Below, piece after piece: positions 45,375 through 56,800 of a DNA stretch of 64,000 nucleotides. The notes under the pieces were generated by a model, which saw nothing but the letters and a program-made list of their open reading frames with translations, was not told where the DNA came from and made no database searches. Position 1 is the stretch's first letter; the number at the start of each line of letters is the position of its first letter. The position numbers and the translations under genes are program-made. The stretch covers positions 40,460-104,459 of the forward strand of contig JBNGIQ010008344.1 in NCBI GenBank assembly GCA_049999765.1. Reading direction: 5' to 3'. The DNA is from Phaeoceros laevis (taxonomy: Eukaryota; Anthocerotophyta; Anthocerotopsida; Notothyladales).

Positions 45375-47013
45375 CACGCTTCTCTGCTCCACAGACGGCA
45401 GACATTAAACCGATCCGGGCCACACGAGTACGCAGCTTCCCGTTCACCTACTCAACAGAGGAAGCTGGATCTTACAAAGTGTATCAGCAATCTTCACCTG
45501 AACAGCGACCTTCAACCTTCTGGCGTAGGTATCAGCCTCACTCCAATTTCTCGGCTCTCTACTGCTGCAGTTGTGGGGCCTTGCTGCTTCGGCATACAGC
45601 AGGCAAGTGACGGACTTGCTTTAACAGGGAGGGAAACCGCTCCATGCTACAGAATCCCACCCACGGGTGCAGAGAATTGCCCCCAACTTGCCAGCTCCTC
45701 ATCCTTGCCTCCTCTCCCACTCTGGAAGGCGCACCAGGTTGACACACGGTGTAGCTAAGCAGAGCAGGATCAGCTGCCTAGCAAGCGAGCTCCCCACACT
45801 TCACAGCAGCAGGAGCCTGATCCCAGCACCAACAATCACAGCAAACAGTAACAAGTCAAAACCATCGGTCTTCAATGCCCAAGTATAGAGGGAAGAGAAG
45901 GAGCCTGCAACAGTTGACACAAGAGACCCAAGCCTAGTGACTAACCAGGAGAATCGCTGACGTGATCGAGACCTTGACTCGGCTGATTCAAGCAAGATGC
46001 TGAGCAGGCGATGCTGTGAGCAGGCGCAGGCCGGAGCTGGTGGGGACCTCTGCCTCCTCCTTGCCTACTACCGATTGTGCGTGACAGACAACAGGCAGGC
46101 CGCAAACAGTTGATAGATAAACAGTCCTGCACCGGAAGAGGGAGCAATGTAGGCACACCCAAGAGCGGATGCAGGCGGGCAGCTGGGCCCAGCAGGCCGG
46201 AGAGGGAAGTTCGCTTTGCTCGGGGGCGGGAGCCTGCCCGATTGCGCAGAAACAGGGCGGGAATTTGGAATAGGAGACATGGCGCCGACAATAAGGCTGA
46301 TTGTGAGATCTACTCCCATCAGACTCAGCCAAGTGTGACTGGCAGAGATGGAGAGAGACTGAATGCTTGTCTTCCCCTCCAGCACTGCAGCACGCGAGTG
46401 GGTGAGAGGGCGGGAGGGAGGGAAGGGAATTAATGCTGCAACACAAGGAGCGTGCCACGGCACGGACAAACCCAGGCGCATTCAATCGGACTCGAACGTT
46501 ATCGACATTTTTGGGTCCACGAGTGGCCGGTAAATGTGGCGCGAGGATTAAGGACCTGCAACGGAGGGTGGCTCGACTGACTAGGACTTGCCGAGGCTCC
46601 ACGTGGCGGCGACTGCTTCAGACCGATGAGGAATGCGGAATCATGAGATGATGATAATGTCACTGAGACCTGCTTCAGCCTATTATCGTGCAGACCAGGT
46701 CGTGGAGGCCACTCCGGACGCATGTTCCAATCGGACACCAGGCAAGCAGCTGGCTTATTTATCAATAACGAGTTCCGTCACAGGCCACTGGTCATAGTTG
46801 ATATAGGGCCGGGCCATGGCCGGCACTGCACGGCAGCGGGTCCCTCAAGAACAGGTTGCTCTATAAATAATCTCTACCGCCGGCCAGCAGGCAAAGTCTG
46901 GGGAATGGTGCAGACATGTAATCAGAGTGATGCAGCAGTAACTGACTGTGCCCCCTATGTAGTTGAGTCTAGTAGGTGAGAGGAAAAGGTGAGAAGGGTT
47001 GGTCCATGTTGCT
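45375..47013. other. Intergenic: ARM gene promoter and RS gene 3' flank
   Basis: Holds the upstream region of the ARM gene. TATAAATA occurs at 46862 on plus, but both neighbours are on minus. Long Pro/Ser/Cys-rich minus ORFs (45988-46602) look like shadows of GC-rich leader sequence. No gene supported. Confidence 0.4.
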
Positions 47014-49030
47014 TCAAGCGGGAGGCAATCGCGGTCCTATGATGCCCTGTTTGCCAGTCCGCTGGGTCACCCTGCCGCGAAGAACGGGCGGAGATCCATC
47101 CTTCCCTAGAACTTCCAGTTCGTTCAGGGCCCGAGTGGCTTCTGCTCTCCATTCAGCCTGCCTTTGTGCTTCTGCTGTCGGCAACCCCAACTGCCACCAA
47201 GCAGACACTCATGCAAAACCCACTCCGAGTGCACATCTCATTAGAGGAAGTATTTTCGACCTCATTTGCCAAAGACACTTGTCAAAACCAGGAACTCCCA
47301 TTCACAATCAGACAATGATTACAGATCCAACAATTCCCTCACTGACATGAAAGCAATACCTGAAGCAGAGAGCACTCACCGCAACTCGGAAGGCATCCAT
47401 TCTCGCACTCTCTCTCTCCTCCATCTTTGCTAACTTGTTTCCTGCGGCAATAGTCCGCTCCAACTTCTGCAGAGATTCCAACCAGAGGGCATCTTAGAAA
47501 AGACACTACTAAACCAGAATAGTATACGTAGTGTCTAGCGTTGGCGTGGGCTACGAGACGAAGACTAACGGAGTAAGGAAAAGCAAGAACGCAAGATCAC
47601 CTTTTTCTCAGATTGCAACTTCTTCTTCGCTCTGCAGGACACAGTGTTAGGTACCGCTACAACAACTTTGCAAACCTTTGACAGGAGGGCAAAAACCGTA
47701 TCTGGCCAGGTTCAAAGTAGGTCTGAGACCTTACCTCCAGTCGACAGAGCCATATAGCCGCTGCATTTCCATTTGTTCTTTTCGGGCTCTCTGGAGCTCC
47801 CCGCTTGCAAGCCTCGCCTGCAAATATGCTGGCTCAGATTTGACATCAGTGTGCAGACAAGGACCCATCTACTGTTGACTTTGAGATGCTTTTGCACGTG
47901 CCTTTGCAAGTTCTGCATTCCGGCGTATCAATGCCTTTTGTTGATCTCGCTCCTCCATTGCAACCTGGCAGGTACAAGAATGAGGAAATCTTTCGAACGG
48001 ATGGTTTAAGATCACAAAAGCTATAGGTTAGCAGGAACTCATCTTCAGCAACAGACAATAATCACAAACTGCACCTGAAGCTTTGCCACTGCGACATGCT
48101 TCACGCCGTCATCCTTGCTGTCTCTTGATTTAGATGCTCTGGACTTCCTCTTCTTGTGAGACCTCAGCTTGTCATCACTGGAAGAATGGTGTCTTCCATG
48201 TTTCTCCTTCAACCTGGACCTTCCTCGATCCCTACTTCGTGGACTATCCTCACTGTCTGAGCTTTCATCTCGCTTCCTTTTCTTATCTCTTTTCCTTTTG
48301 TCCTCCTTGCGACTATTTCTGTCACTGCGTCGCTTCTGTTTTGATTTCCTAGGACCAGAACAAAGGGAACTAATGAGAACTGCTGACAACAACAAGCCAG
48401 ACAAAACTCGAAACCTAGTGAGCAACATAATTGCTCGGCCAGTGCCGTCGAGGTCAGTGTCACATGCCTGGCAAAGGTTCAGGCATGAAAGACGGACCTG
48501 GCAGTTCTGGAAGTGTATTGACACCAAAGGCACACCACTCAAATATAGGGCGTACGCAGTTAACCTTGCAAAGCATGAGCCAATGCATAACACACGAACA
48601 ATAGACGGTGACCATGTATACAAAAAGATTACCGGCTCTTCTTCTCTGACTCAGCCTCAGAATCGGAGTCGGAATCTGGTCCAATCGCCCGTGATGTTCT
48701 TCGACCAGACGTTTTCCTCCTCCTCCGCTTGCTCTTCTCAGCCTCCGACGACGTGCAAGAGGAAGTGGCGGAAGCAGACGAGCTGGTTTCAGATCCGGAG
48801 CTACAGTCGCTGTCGCTTGGGGACTCCAGCATGTCCCCTGCCTTGCCTCTTTGTCCCTTATCCTGTCCTGCTCCACATCTTCCATTTTCCTCCACCCTTG
48901 CCAATTTGGAGACAAATTCACCTGCTTTGCGGATATCTGCATCCATATCCGGAGGAGCTTGGGGACCAAATTCAACATGTGCACTTCCCCTGCGAGAGGC
49001 AAGGTCACTAACCACTGCCTCACTCCCCAT
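47014..49030 (-). CDS. RS-rich coiled-coil nuclear protein, probably splicing-related
   Basis: Seven minus-strand exons: 49030-48633, 48348-48075, 47964-47873, 47817-47735, 47631-47601, 47466-47380, 47190-47014. The N-terminus has a short acidic/Asp helical part (DMDADIRKAGEFVSKLARVEE) then Ser/Asp tracts and basic runs (SKRRRRK). The second exon is an RS/KR domain (KRKRDKKRKRDESSDSEDSPRSRDRGRSR). Next comes a coiled coil (MEERDQQKALIRRNAELAKARAKAS, ELQRARKEQMEMQRLYGSVDW, LERTIAAGNKLAKMEERESARM) and a C-terminal tail, EWRAEATRALNELEVLG...GPRLPPA. RS domains mark nuclear-speckle splicing factors; I do not recognise the specific protein. The junction of exons 3 and 4 does not keep phase with canonical sites: all donors give phase 1 or 2 while exon 4 needs phase 0. 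Confidence 0.8.
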
Positions 49031-49719
49031 GTCCGAACCTCCTTGCGCTTTACCGCACTAACTCCCACACATGCAGTCTAACAGCACCTCCTGCACACCA
49101 AATATCACGCCTTTGGACGAAATTCACCATCCCCGCATCAAACGCAGATCCCCGCCCAAAGGTGTGAAAACTTCACGTAAGTCCGTGATTCCAGCTTCGG
49201 AGAGACCTTGATCTTGAAAAGAGGTAGCATTCGATCATTCGGTTCCTCAATCGAGCAACAATGCGTCCATGAGTCATCCCAAGGTCACACATGCACAGAC
49301 TACACCGTTAGGTCGAGAGCGTCCAGGCTCGAACGCTCCATGCCGTTATCCGTAACGGCAGCGCTGTGCAAAACGGGACGTGTCGAGCCGTTGACGTGGA
49401 CCAGCCCCGTTAAGCTCGTCCGTTAAAAGTAGAGTAACCCGTTAACATCTAGCGGGTGGGCATTGGCTTTTCTGGCAAGAAACTAGTGTGCTTCGTCCTC
49501 AAGTGGTGCGTGCTTTGCGCTGTCTCTTGGTGCTGCCTGCTCTCTTCCTTTATAGGTCGCGCCATCGTTCTTCGTGTGCCAATTGCGGTGCCTCAGGTGG
49601 CAATGGGATTCATGGTGGTGAATTGCCTGGTTCTGGTGGGTCTGGTGGTGGTCAGACTCCTCATATCTTGCAAGCTGTATGCGCTGCAGCTGGCGGTGCT
49701 GCTGTAGATACATGAGAGA
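49031..49719. promoter_or_regulatory. Bidirectional promoter region
   Basis: The start codons of the minus RS gene and the plus F-box gene are 689 bases apart, so both promoters lie here. CCGTTA/TAACGG-type motifs recur between 49305 and 49445. The small hydrophobic ORF at 49456-49707 ends just before the F-box start; I take it as leader, not gene. Confidence 0.45.
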
Positions 49720-51195
49720 ATGGATGATAACTGGCCGATGCCTGCAGGATGGGAATTGCTGGCGCTGCCTGTGCGGCTTCCCACGCACTTGGTCTTCATA
49801 CCACCGGAGACGGATGTGCTAGAGCTGCCGGAGGTCCGGAAGGAGACGGCTAGAGCTTGGGAGCAGCTGTGGGATCTTGCCACCACTGGTGATTCTGGTG
49901 TGGCCTCGGCTTCCAACGTACGCAATCTGTTTTGCATTGCTTCGCTAGGGAGCGGGATGGCTGGTGCTGGTCCTGACTCCAAGGAGTACCTCGGGACCGC
50001 GAGGGCTGGGGATGGCCAGGAGACGGACTCCAAGGGGGAGCTCCTTCCGACGGATATCATGGAGAGAATCCAAGCTTGCCTGCCGGCCGTGAATTTCTTC
50101 CAGTCCCGGTTGGTGTCCAAGAATTGGCACAAGAGTCTTAGCTCGCCCGGGACTAGGGGCATGCATGCGATGCTTGCGCCGAAGGAGCAATGGTTGCTGA
50201 CTTTCCCGTATTCTTTTGGAAAAGACGCGAATGAGACCCTCCCTCCTCCTTATGCCTACGATCTGCGGACAAGCAAGTGGCACAAGCTGCCGGTGGACTG
50301 CGTGTGCCCCAAAGGAGTGGTAGGGAACTTTGCCGTAGGCGGGGGTTTGGTGTGCTTTGAGGAAGCTAGAGAGCATGAGGAGCGATTTCGAGGTTATCCG
50401 AGATGGAGTTCGCGGAACATCGTGATATGCAACCCGTTGAACGGGTCCCGGAAGATGTTACCTGTGCCGGCTGTGGCTGCAGAGTCTGAGCTCAGAGTTG
50501 TAGGATTTGCACGGGACGATGTCACGCAGGACTACAAAATCTACGGCATCTGCGTCACGGACTTGCCTCTCCTAGCCCCGCTTGTGGTCTACGACTCCAA
50601 GACAGATGACTGGACGGTGACGGGAACTTCGGATATGGTCTACAGGGACCGGATTGAGAGGAGTGTGGTGTGGAGAGGTTCTTTGTGGCTCATCCGGCGC
50701 AGTATCAGAGATGGGGAGGACATCATGTATCGCCTCTTCTCCTGCAAGCTCGATGAAGGCGTATGGCGAAGAATTCCCGTCACCATTCCTGAGGAGTGTT
50801 TGAGAGCATGCTCGGACCTAGCTGTTTACAAGGACCGGCTTCTCATGGTTGGCATCGTGGATGATGACCCCGATTTCCTACATCCTCAGGCTGGTCGGGG
50901 CAAGATCTGGGAGCTGAAAGAGGATGGTGGTCTGTGGAAAGTTGTATCTTTGGCTGTAGCCCCCTCCTACTTCATGGGTCACTGGATACCGGAGGCTTGC
51001 TTTGTGGGCCTGGATGATCTTCTCTACATCCAACTTTCCATGTACACTTCGAGGGTGGTGGTGTGTGATTTGTCAACAAAGCCTGCCTCATGGTGGCTGC
51101 TCCCTCCTTGCCCAATCTCAGGATTCCCGCATGACTCTGACTTGTCCTACTTTACCATGCCTGTGACTCCTCGACTTGATGCCTTCGTAGTATGA
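49720..51195 (+). CDS. F-box protein with kelch/galactose-oxidase-like propeller
   Basis: Single exon of 491 residues from the ATG at 49720. Residues 108-145 are an F-box (LLPTDIMERIQACLPAVNFF, then LVSKNWHKSL). The rest looks like an F-box-associated beta-propeller: PPYAYDLRTSKWHKLPVD, NIVICNPLNGSRKMLP, DDVTQDYKIYGICVT, VVYDSKTDDWTVTG, RGSLWLIRRS, YRLFSCKLDEGVWRRIP and DRLLMVG. It would serve as a substrate receptor of an SCF ubiquitin ligase. The N-terminal 100 residues have no recognised domain. It is not closely similar to the F-box protein at 28506, so the two are not tandem duplicates. Confidence 0.92.
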   Translation: MDDNWPMPAGWELLALPVRLPTHLVFIPPETDVLELPEVRKETARAWEQLWDLATTGDSGVASASNVRNLFCIASLGSGMAGAGPDSKEYLGTARAGDGQETDSKGELLPTDIMERIQACLPAVNFFQSRLVSKNWHKSLSSPGTRGMHAMLAPKEQWLLTFPYSFGKDANETLPPPYAYDLRTSKWHKLPVDCVCPKGVVGNFAVGGGLVCFEEAREHEERFRGYPRWSSRNIVICNPLNGSRKMLPVPAVAAESELRVVGFARDDVTQDYKIYGICVTDLPLLAPLVVYDSKTDDWTVTGTSDMVYRDRIERSVVWRGSLWLIRRSIRDGEDIMYRLFSCKLDEGVWRRIPVTIPEECLRACSDLAVYKDRLLMVGIVDDDPDFLHPQAGRGKIWELKEDGGLWKVVSLAVAPSYFMGHWIPEACFVGLDDLLYIQLSMYTSRVVVCDLSTKPASWWLLPPCPISGFPHDSDLSYFTMPVTPRLDAFVV

Positions 51196-51698
51196 ATTGG
51201 CTTGTCAGGAACAGCTTGGCAACTGTACATATATTAGGAGCAGTGTGCTGCTGTAATCCCTACGCAGTTCCGGATGGTAGCCCCAGGAACATGCCCTAGT
51301 TTCTTCATCTCCCAGCACATTTAGTGTTAGTGGAGTGTTTGTGTTTCTCTTAAGTAAAGATTGGTCTTTGAGTGCTCATCATCGTGACCTCGCGTTTTTG
51401 TTGGCTTTGCTATCCGGCCGCACTGCCAAGGCTGGTCTACGAATAAGAGTTGGGAGCTTGAGAAGTTGAGAACTTGGGATTCGAGAAAATGTTAAACAAA
51501 CCTAAGATATTAGACCACAGTACAGTACCACTGGTGGTACTAGATGGTAGGTGCTCCTGCCACGAAGCTCTGGTGTTTCGCGCATGTCCAGCCCCCCGTG
51601 ATAAAAGAAACTATCCTGTCTGCAAAAGAGTTGTGCATGAGGAAAGGAAGGAGGACTAGGCCTCACCAGCTCCTGTGTCCCCCAGTCGGGTTTTCGCA
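51196..51698. other. Intergenic: promoter of the START-like gene
   Basis: The frame upstream of 51699 is open for only a few codons. No other feature seen. Confidence 0.4.
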
Positions 51699-52619
51699 AT
51701 GGATGTCCTTCAAAGAGGAGCTGGCTTCACATTGAAACCCGGGAGTGATTCCCTGGAGCGGCTTCAATTGCAATGGAGGCCCGCCTGTAGACATTACACC
51801 ACGGTGGGAACAGCATCCTCTTGCCAGGTTAGCGCTCTCACATCCAAGAGAGCTGGGACATCATTCCTAAGCGTAGGTGACTGCTCGAGCTCAAGAAATT
51901 GGCATCTCTCCGCGGCCGACCAGCACAGCTCCAATGTCGTCTCCTCCGACCAGGGTGCATCAGCTTCATCTGGAAAGCAGAGCGCAGTGGACGGCGAGGA
52001 AGGGTGCCTGCTCACTTACGTTGCGGAGAATGGACCATGTGAACCCTCGCTCACTGAGGAATTGCGAGGTGGTGAAGACTGGTCATGGCCAGAGCCGGAG
52101 ATAAGCGATGCTGTAGGCCTAACCGTGGAGAAAACCGGCAAGAATAAACGACGCATTGTAGCTAAGGTCTCCATTGGAGCGCCTCTTGAAGCCGTATGGG
52201 GGATTCTAACTGCCTATGAGAAGCTAGCAGACTTCATCCCCGGCTTGGCCGTAAGCGAGCTGCTTGAGAGGGGAGAAGGGAGGGCCTTGCTCAGGCAGGT
52301 AGGGCAGCAGGATCTCGCGTTTGGGATCAAGTTCAAAGCAGAAGCTGTTATGGAGGTCACAGAGCATCCTCCGGAAGTCTCCAACGGTACTCGCAGACTT
52401 CTGGACTTCGAGATGGTGAAGGGGGATTTTGAGTTGTTCTCAGGTACTTGGGGAATGGAGCAGAAGAAAGGGGAAGCACCCGAGACGACGTTGTCATACA
52501 CCGTCGACGTGCAGCCAAAACCATGGTTACCAGTGGGTCTTCTCGAGGGAAGGTTGAGCAAGGACATCAAACTCAATCTCATCTGTGTTCGAGATGCTGC
52601 TGTTGCAAGGGTGGCTTAG
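51699..52619 (+). CDS. Plastid polyketide-cyclase/START-like (SRPBCC) protein
   Basis: Single-exon frame of 306 residues from the ATG at 51699. Residues 1 to about 110 are Ser/Thr/Ala-rich, as for a chloroplast transit peptide. From about residue 140, the conserved SRPBCC fold is clear: RRIVAKVSIGAPLEAVWGIL, TAYEKLADFIPGLAVSELLE, LLRQVGQQDLAFGIKFKAEA, FEMVKGDFELFSGTW, LSYTVDVQPKPWLPVGLLEG and RLSKDIKLNL. Plant relatives are annotated as polyketide cyclase/dehydrase and lipid-transport superfamily proteins of the chloroplast, and the fold is that of COQ10; it binds a hydrophobic ligand in a deep cavity. The ligand here is unknown. AATAAAT occurs at 52834. Confidence 0.92.
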   Translation: MDVLQRGAGFTLKPGSDSLERLQLQWRPACRHYTTVGTASSCQVSALTSKRAGTSFLSVGDCSSSRNWHLSAADQHSSNVVSSDQGASASSGKQSAVDGEEGCLLTYVAENGPCEPSLTEELRGGEDWSWPEPEISDAVGLTVEKTGKNKRRIVAKVSIGAPLEAVWGILTAYEKLADFIPGLAVSELLERGEGRALLRQVGQQDLAFGIKFKAEAVMEVTEHPPEVSNGTRRLLDFEMVKGDFELFSGTWGMEQKKGEAPETTLSYTVDVQPKPWLPVGLLEGRLSKDIKLNLICVRDAAVARVA

Positions 52620-53220
52620 GAATTCTAATCCTACCACTGTGGTAAGTTGACATGCGATTCTGACAAAGGAATTAGTCGACTTCCTCAGTAGATGCTCTAC
52701 CTCTGGCAGCCCAATCTGTGCACTCAGACTTCTTCAAGGAGTGATTTTTTTTTTTTGTTATGGTCTCCAATTCCAAAAACATGGATTGATGAGGTTGAAG
52801 GTGTACTTCTCCCGACGGATGCCAGCAGCTGAGAATAAATTTGTGCTCGGAGTGGTGGCAGTTAAGCACCCTTCCTGCAGATTTTGGCGATCCGTTGCTG
52901 ACAATGAATGCTGACTTGCCTATTTCCTAGACACTGCCAGAATTCCGATCGTCGCCTTCCCTTGGCAAGGATGCAGCAGCAGCAGTGACACGCAGAAAGG
53001 CATAGACATAGCCCAGGGAGGTAACGCTCAAACTGACACACTATGATACATTTCCGCCATGCAGAATCACAGTGTTTCATCAAGAGTAACGATGCCAGAT
53101 CTTTCTCAACCATAACTCCAGCACATGTGCTGTCACACGCATCCGACTAGAACCCTGCAATCCGGAGAACATTGTGTGACCTCAAGTCGAACGACGAAGC
53201 CAATTCACCACGAGACCGCA
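52620..53220. other. Intergenic, convergent 3' ends
   Basis: Contains a 13-base T run at about 52746 and the 3' flanks of the START-like gene and of APC13. No gene supported. Confidence 0.4.
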
Positions 53221-53603
53221 TTACTGAATCGTGTGCAGTCCTAGCTCGGTCCATTTGTCCTGGATAGCCAGCTGTTGCTCCTGATCTGTGAAAAACTGGA
53301 TAGTCAGGAAAAAGGTTGCCGGCAGGAATGATTTGTACTTCACGAGGGCAGCGAGAGGACGATCATGACTTCACAGTCCGCAGAGCTTCTTACTTGTCTC
53401 GTCAATCTCATCTGTCGGAGGAGCCACACCAGCAGGAAAGGGAATGTCTGGAAATCAATACAACACCAGCACGGTTAGGAAAGTTGAGAAACAAATCAGC
53501 AATCGCACAGCAGAGTAGTGGTCGAACCGTCGTCGGGCAGAGTGTCTCTCGCCCACTCGTCATCGACTATGTCCAGTAGGAGCGAGGGAAACATTTCCGC
53601 CAT
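53221..53603 (-). CDS. APC13: Anaphase-promoting complex subunit 13 (BONSAI)
   Basis: Three small exons on minus, 53603-53528, 53447-53394 and 53285-53221, join in phase to 64 residues and are too short for ORF searches. The product starts MAEMFPSLLLDIVDDEWARD, continues TLPDDDIPFPAGVAPPTDE and ends QEQQLAIQDKWTELGLHTIQ. This matches plant APC13, whose invariant part is LxDIVDxEWxRDTLPDDDxPxP and whose tail has a W-x-[DE]LxL segment. The subunit stabilises TPR subunits in the APC/C ubiquitin ligase. All splice sites are GT-AG. It is divergent from NEMF with 253 bases between the start codons. Confidence 0.93.
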
Positions 53604-53856
53604 ATCTGTGGTTCGGATGCTGCAGCCCGCGGGCCCTGAGAAGTCGTCAGAAGGAGCGAGCAACGTAGCACCGGTTCAGGGCCGAATAATCTCAAAGGCG
53701 ATACTCCACGTTCGAATGAGGAACTTAGGTTGGAGAGACGCAAATTAGCATCCTCTAGTCCGTGTTTGCCTTTGAGGAGCAGGCATTGTGTGGAAATTGC
53801 AATCGCCTTCTGGCGTTGCCGTTGTCGCGTGAAGCAGCAGTAGGCACAAGGACAAG
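53604..53856. promoter_or_regulatory. Compact bidirectional promoter, APC13/NEMF
   Basis: Only 253 bases separate the APC13 and NEMF start codons, so both genes share this promoter. No TATA box is evident. Confidence 0.6.
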
Positions 53857-56800
53857 ATGGTGAAGATGCGGATGAACACGGCCGATGTGGCAGCTGAAGT
53901 GTGCTGCCTGCGCAAGCTCATCGGCATGCGCTGTGCTAATATATACGACCTGACTCCTAGGGTGAGTGAGATGTTCTTTGTGAAAGGTGTTTCTGCATAT
54001 ACATGTCAGAGAGATGTTGCCTGCTGATATGGAAGGACAATTTCAAAAAACTGTGCTGAACGTGCAGACGTATGTCATCAAGCTAGCCAAGAGCAGCGGT
54101 GTGGCTGAGTCAGGGGAGAGCGAAAGGGCACTCCTGTTGCTGGAAAGTGGTATTCGTCTCCATACCACAGAGTTTGCCCGGTAAGCATGGAGTGAAGATT
54201 TTTAACGGATACAATTTGCAGAAATATGATGTGAATTATGTCCTGCAATTTCAAGCTTTAGGATCTTGCTAGCTTTTGTCCCTTGTTTGATCAATTATCA
54301 GCATTGTTCATGGTAGTTTCTCGCAGAGACAAGAGCTCAACTCCCTCTGGATTTACTCTGAAGCTCAGAAAGCATATCAGAACACGGAGATTGGAAGATG
54401 TCCGACAGCTCGGCATAGATCGGGTAGAGCTGTCACCTCTTTTCTTACTGTTGCGGATCCTCAGCCCTGTGGACCGAGGACTGAAACATTTTAGAGTTGG
54501 AGTTATTATAACTGCATCAGTTTGTAACCCGACTTAGGCATCATCTCATTCTTGGATTGCAGGTCGTAGACTTCCAGTTTGGATTGGGGGAGAGTGCCCA
54601 CCACATCATCCTTGAGCTGTACGCTCAGGGGAATGTGCTACTTACAGATGGGGACTACAATGTCCTGACACTGCTGAGGACACATCGGTATTGTGACTTG
54701 CAAATTTACTTTCTGTTGCAATTGTACGTCGGGATATTTGTGCTATATTACAGTAGAGCTCTTTAGAATGCTTCACATAGTATGGAGCTATTTGTGGAGT
54801 TTTAATTGCATCATCTGATTGCATGAATGGTGCATAGAGATGACGAAAAAGGGCTTACGATGATGACTCGGCACCTGTATCCAATTGACTCTTGCCGCCT
54901 GTTCATGCGAACATCTGCGGAGAAGGTACAGCTAGCTATTCAATCGAGCTATTCTGAGGAGGATGTGGAAGACCCGGGAGATGAGAAGGATGACTCCAGA
55001 GGAAAAAAGGGTGACGGAAAGGGGACCTTGAAAGCTCTGCTGGGTGGAGTCCTAGGATACGGACCAGCATTGACAGAGCACATCATCTTGGGTGGAGGGT
55101 TGCAGCCAAATATGAAAACAAGTCTGTTTCAACAAAAAGGACTTGAGGAGGAGCAGTTACGTCTTCTGCTACGCTCAGTTAGCAGATTTGAAGACTGGTT
55201 GGATAATGTAGTGAAAGGGGTCATTGTTCCTGAAGGATATATATACATGAAGAAAAGAGATCCAGCAAAGAAGAAGCAGTCTTCTGCCCTTGATGACGTT
55301 GATGAATCAGTGAAGGTTGATATCGCCTTCTAGTTCATGATTCTGTGCTTCTGGTATGTTATGATTCTCAATCACGAGTTTTGGAATCTGCAGTTATACG
55401 AGGAGTTTTCTCCAGTTCCCTTGGAGCAGCTTTCTGGTCGAGAGGATATGAAACTAGAAACTTTTGATGGAGCCATGGACGAGTTCTTTAGTAAGATTGA
55501 GGGTCAGCGATCAGAGCAGCAAAGAAGATCACAGGAGGACAGTGCAATGTCAAAACTTGAAAAAATCCGAGCAGATCAGGTACGTCCACCTCTTTTTCCT
55601 CCAGTTGCATCTTCTTAATTTTGAATTTTTTATAATGCAGCTCTTACATTTCAGGCCAGCAGGGTCAAAGTGTTGAAACAAGAGGTAGATCAATCTGTGA
55701 AGATGGCTGAGCTGATTGAATACAATCTTGAAGAGGTTGACTCGGCAATTGTAGTCTGCTGATCAGCAGTNNNNNNNNNNNNNNNNNNNNNNNNNNNNNN
55801 NNNNNNNNNNNNNNNNNNNNNNNNNNNNNNNNNNNNNNNNNNNNNNNNNNNNNNNNNNNNNNNNNNNNNNGATTCATAGTCTTCAGCTGGACAAGAATCA
55901 GATTACGTTGCTCTTAAGCAACAATCTGGACGATATGGATGAAGATGAAAAAACCAGGCCTGCAGACAAGGTTGATTCTGTTCTCAGTAAACTCAGTCAT
56001 CTATTTTTGTCGAAGACTGAAAGAGTTATGCGGAGTAAGTTTTTCTATCCTTGTGTTTCTAAATGCCTGGTATGTCGGATGTCAGGTGGAGGTAGACCTA
56101 GCCCTTTCAGCACATGCAAACGCTCGGAAGTGGTTCGAGACGAAGAAAAAGCATGCTGTCAAACAGGAGAAAACAGTGGCAGCCCACGAGAAGGCCTTCA
56201 GGGCTGCAGAGAGAAAGACGCAGCAGCAGCTTGCCCAGGTTCATTCAGAAATGTGATGAAAGTCTATGTTGATGTTTGCTGTGTGTGCTAGGTCCCACTA
56301 ACGCCTTGGCTTTCTCAATGAGCAGGCCAAAAGTGTAGCTGCTATTTCTCATCTACGAAAAGTACACTGGTTTGAAAAGTTCAACTGGTTCATTAGTAGC
56401 GAGAACTACCTAGTAATCAGTGGTCGTGATGCACAACAGAACGAATTGGTGGTGAAGCGGTATATGAAGAAGGGTGACATGTATGTTTCATCCTGTGATG
56501 AATGTAAACCAGTTTTATTTAAAGTCATGAATGTCCCATACTTGGAGAGGAAGCAACTGACCTTATTCTGTGAATGAAAGATATGTGCATGCAGAACTAC
56601 ATGGAGCAGCAAGTACGGTGGTTAAGAATCATGACCCTTCCCGACCTATTTCACCACTCACAATTAATCAAGCTGGATCCTTCACGGTAGTTTGCAAGCT
56701 GTTCATCTGGAGGATATGTAATCAAAATTTTGCAATGCGTTTCAGGGCAAGCTTTATCACGTCTTTGCTTTGCCTCTCAGGTGTGCCGGAGCCAAGCTTG

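Noticed and set aside
45988-46602. 204-codon minus ORF upstream of the ARM gene
   Set aside because: Pro/Ser/Cys-rich with no domain or repeat structure; lies in the ARM gene's upstream region.
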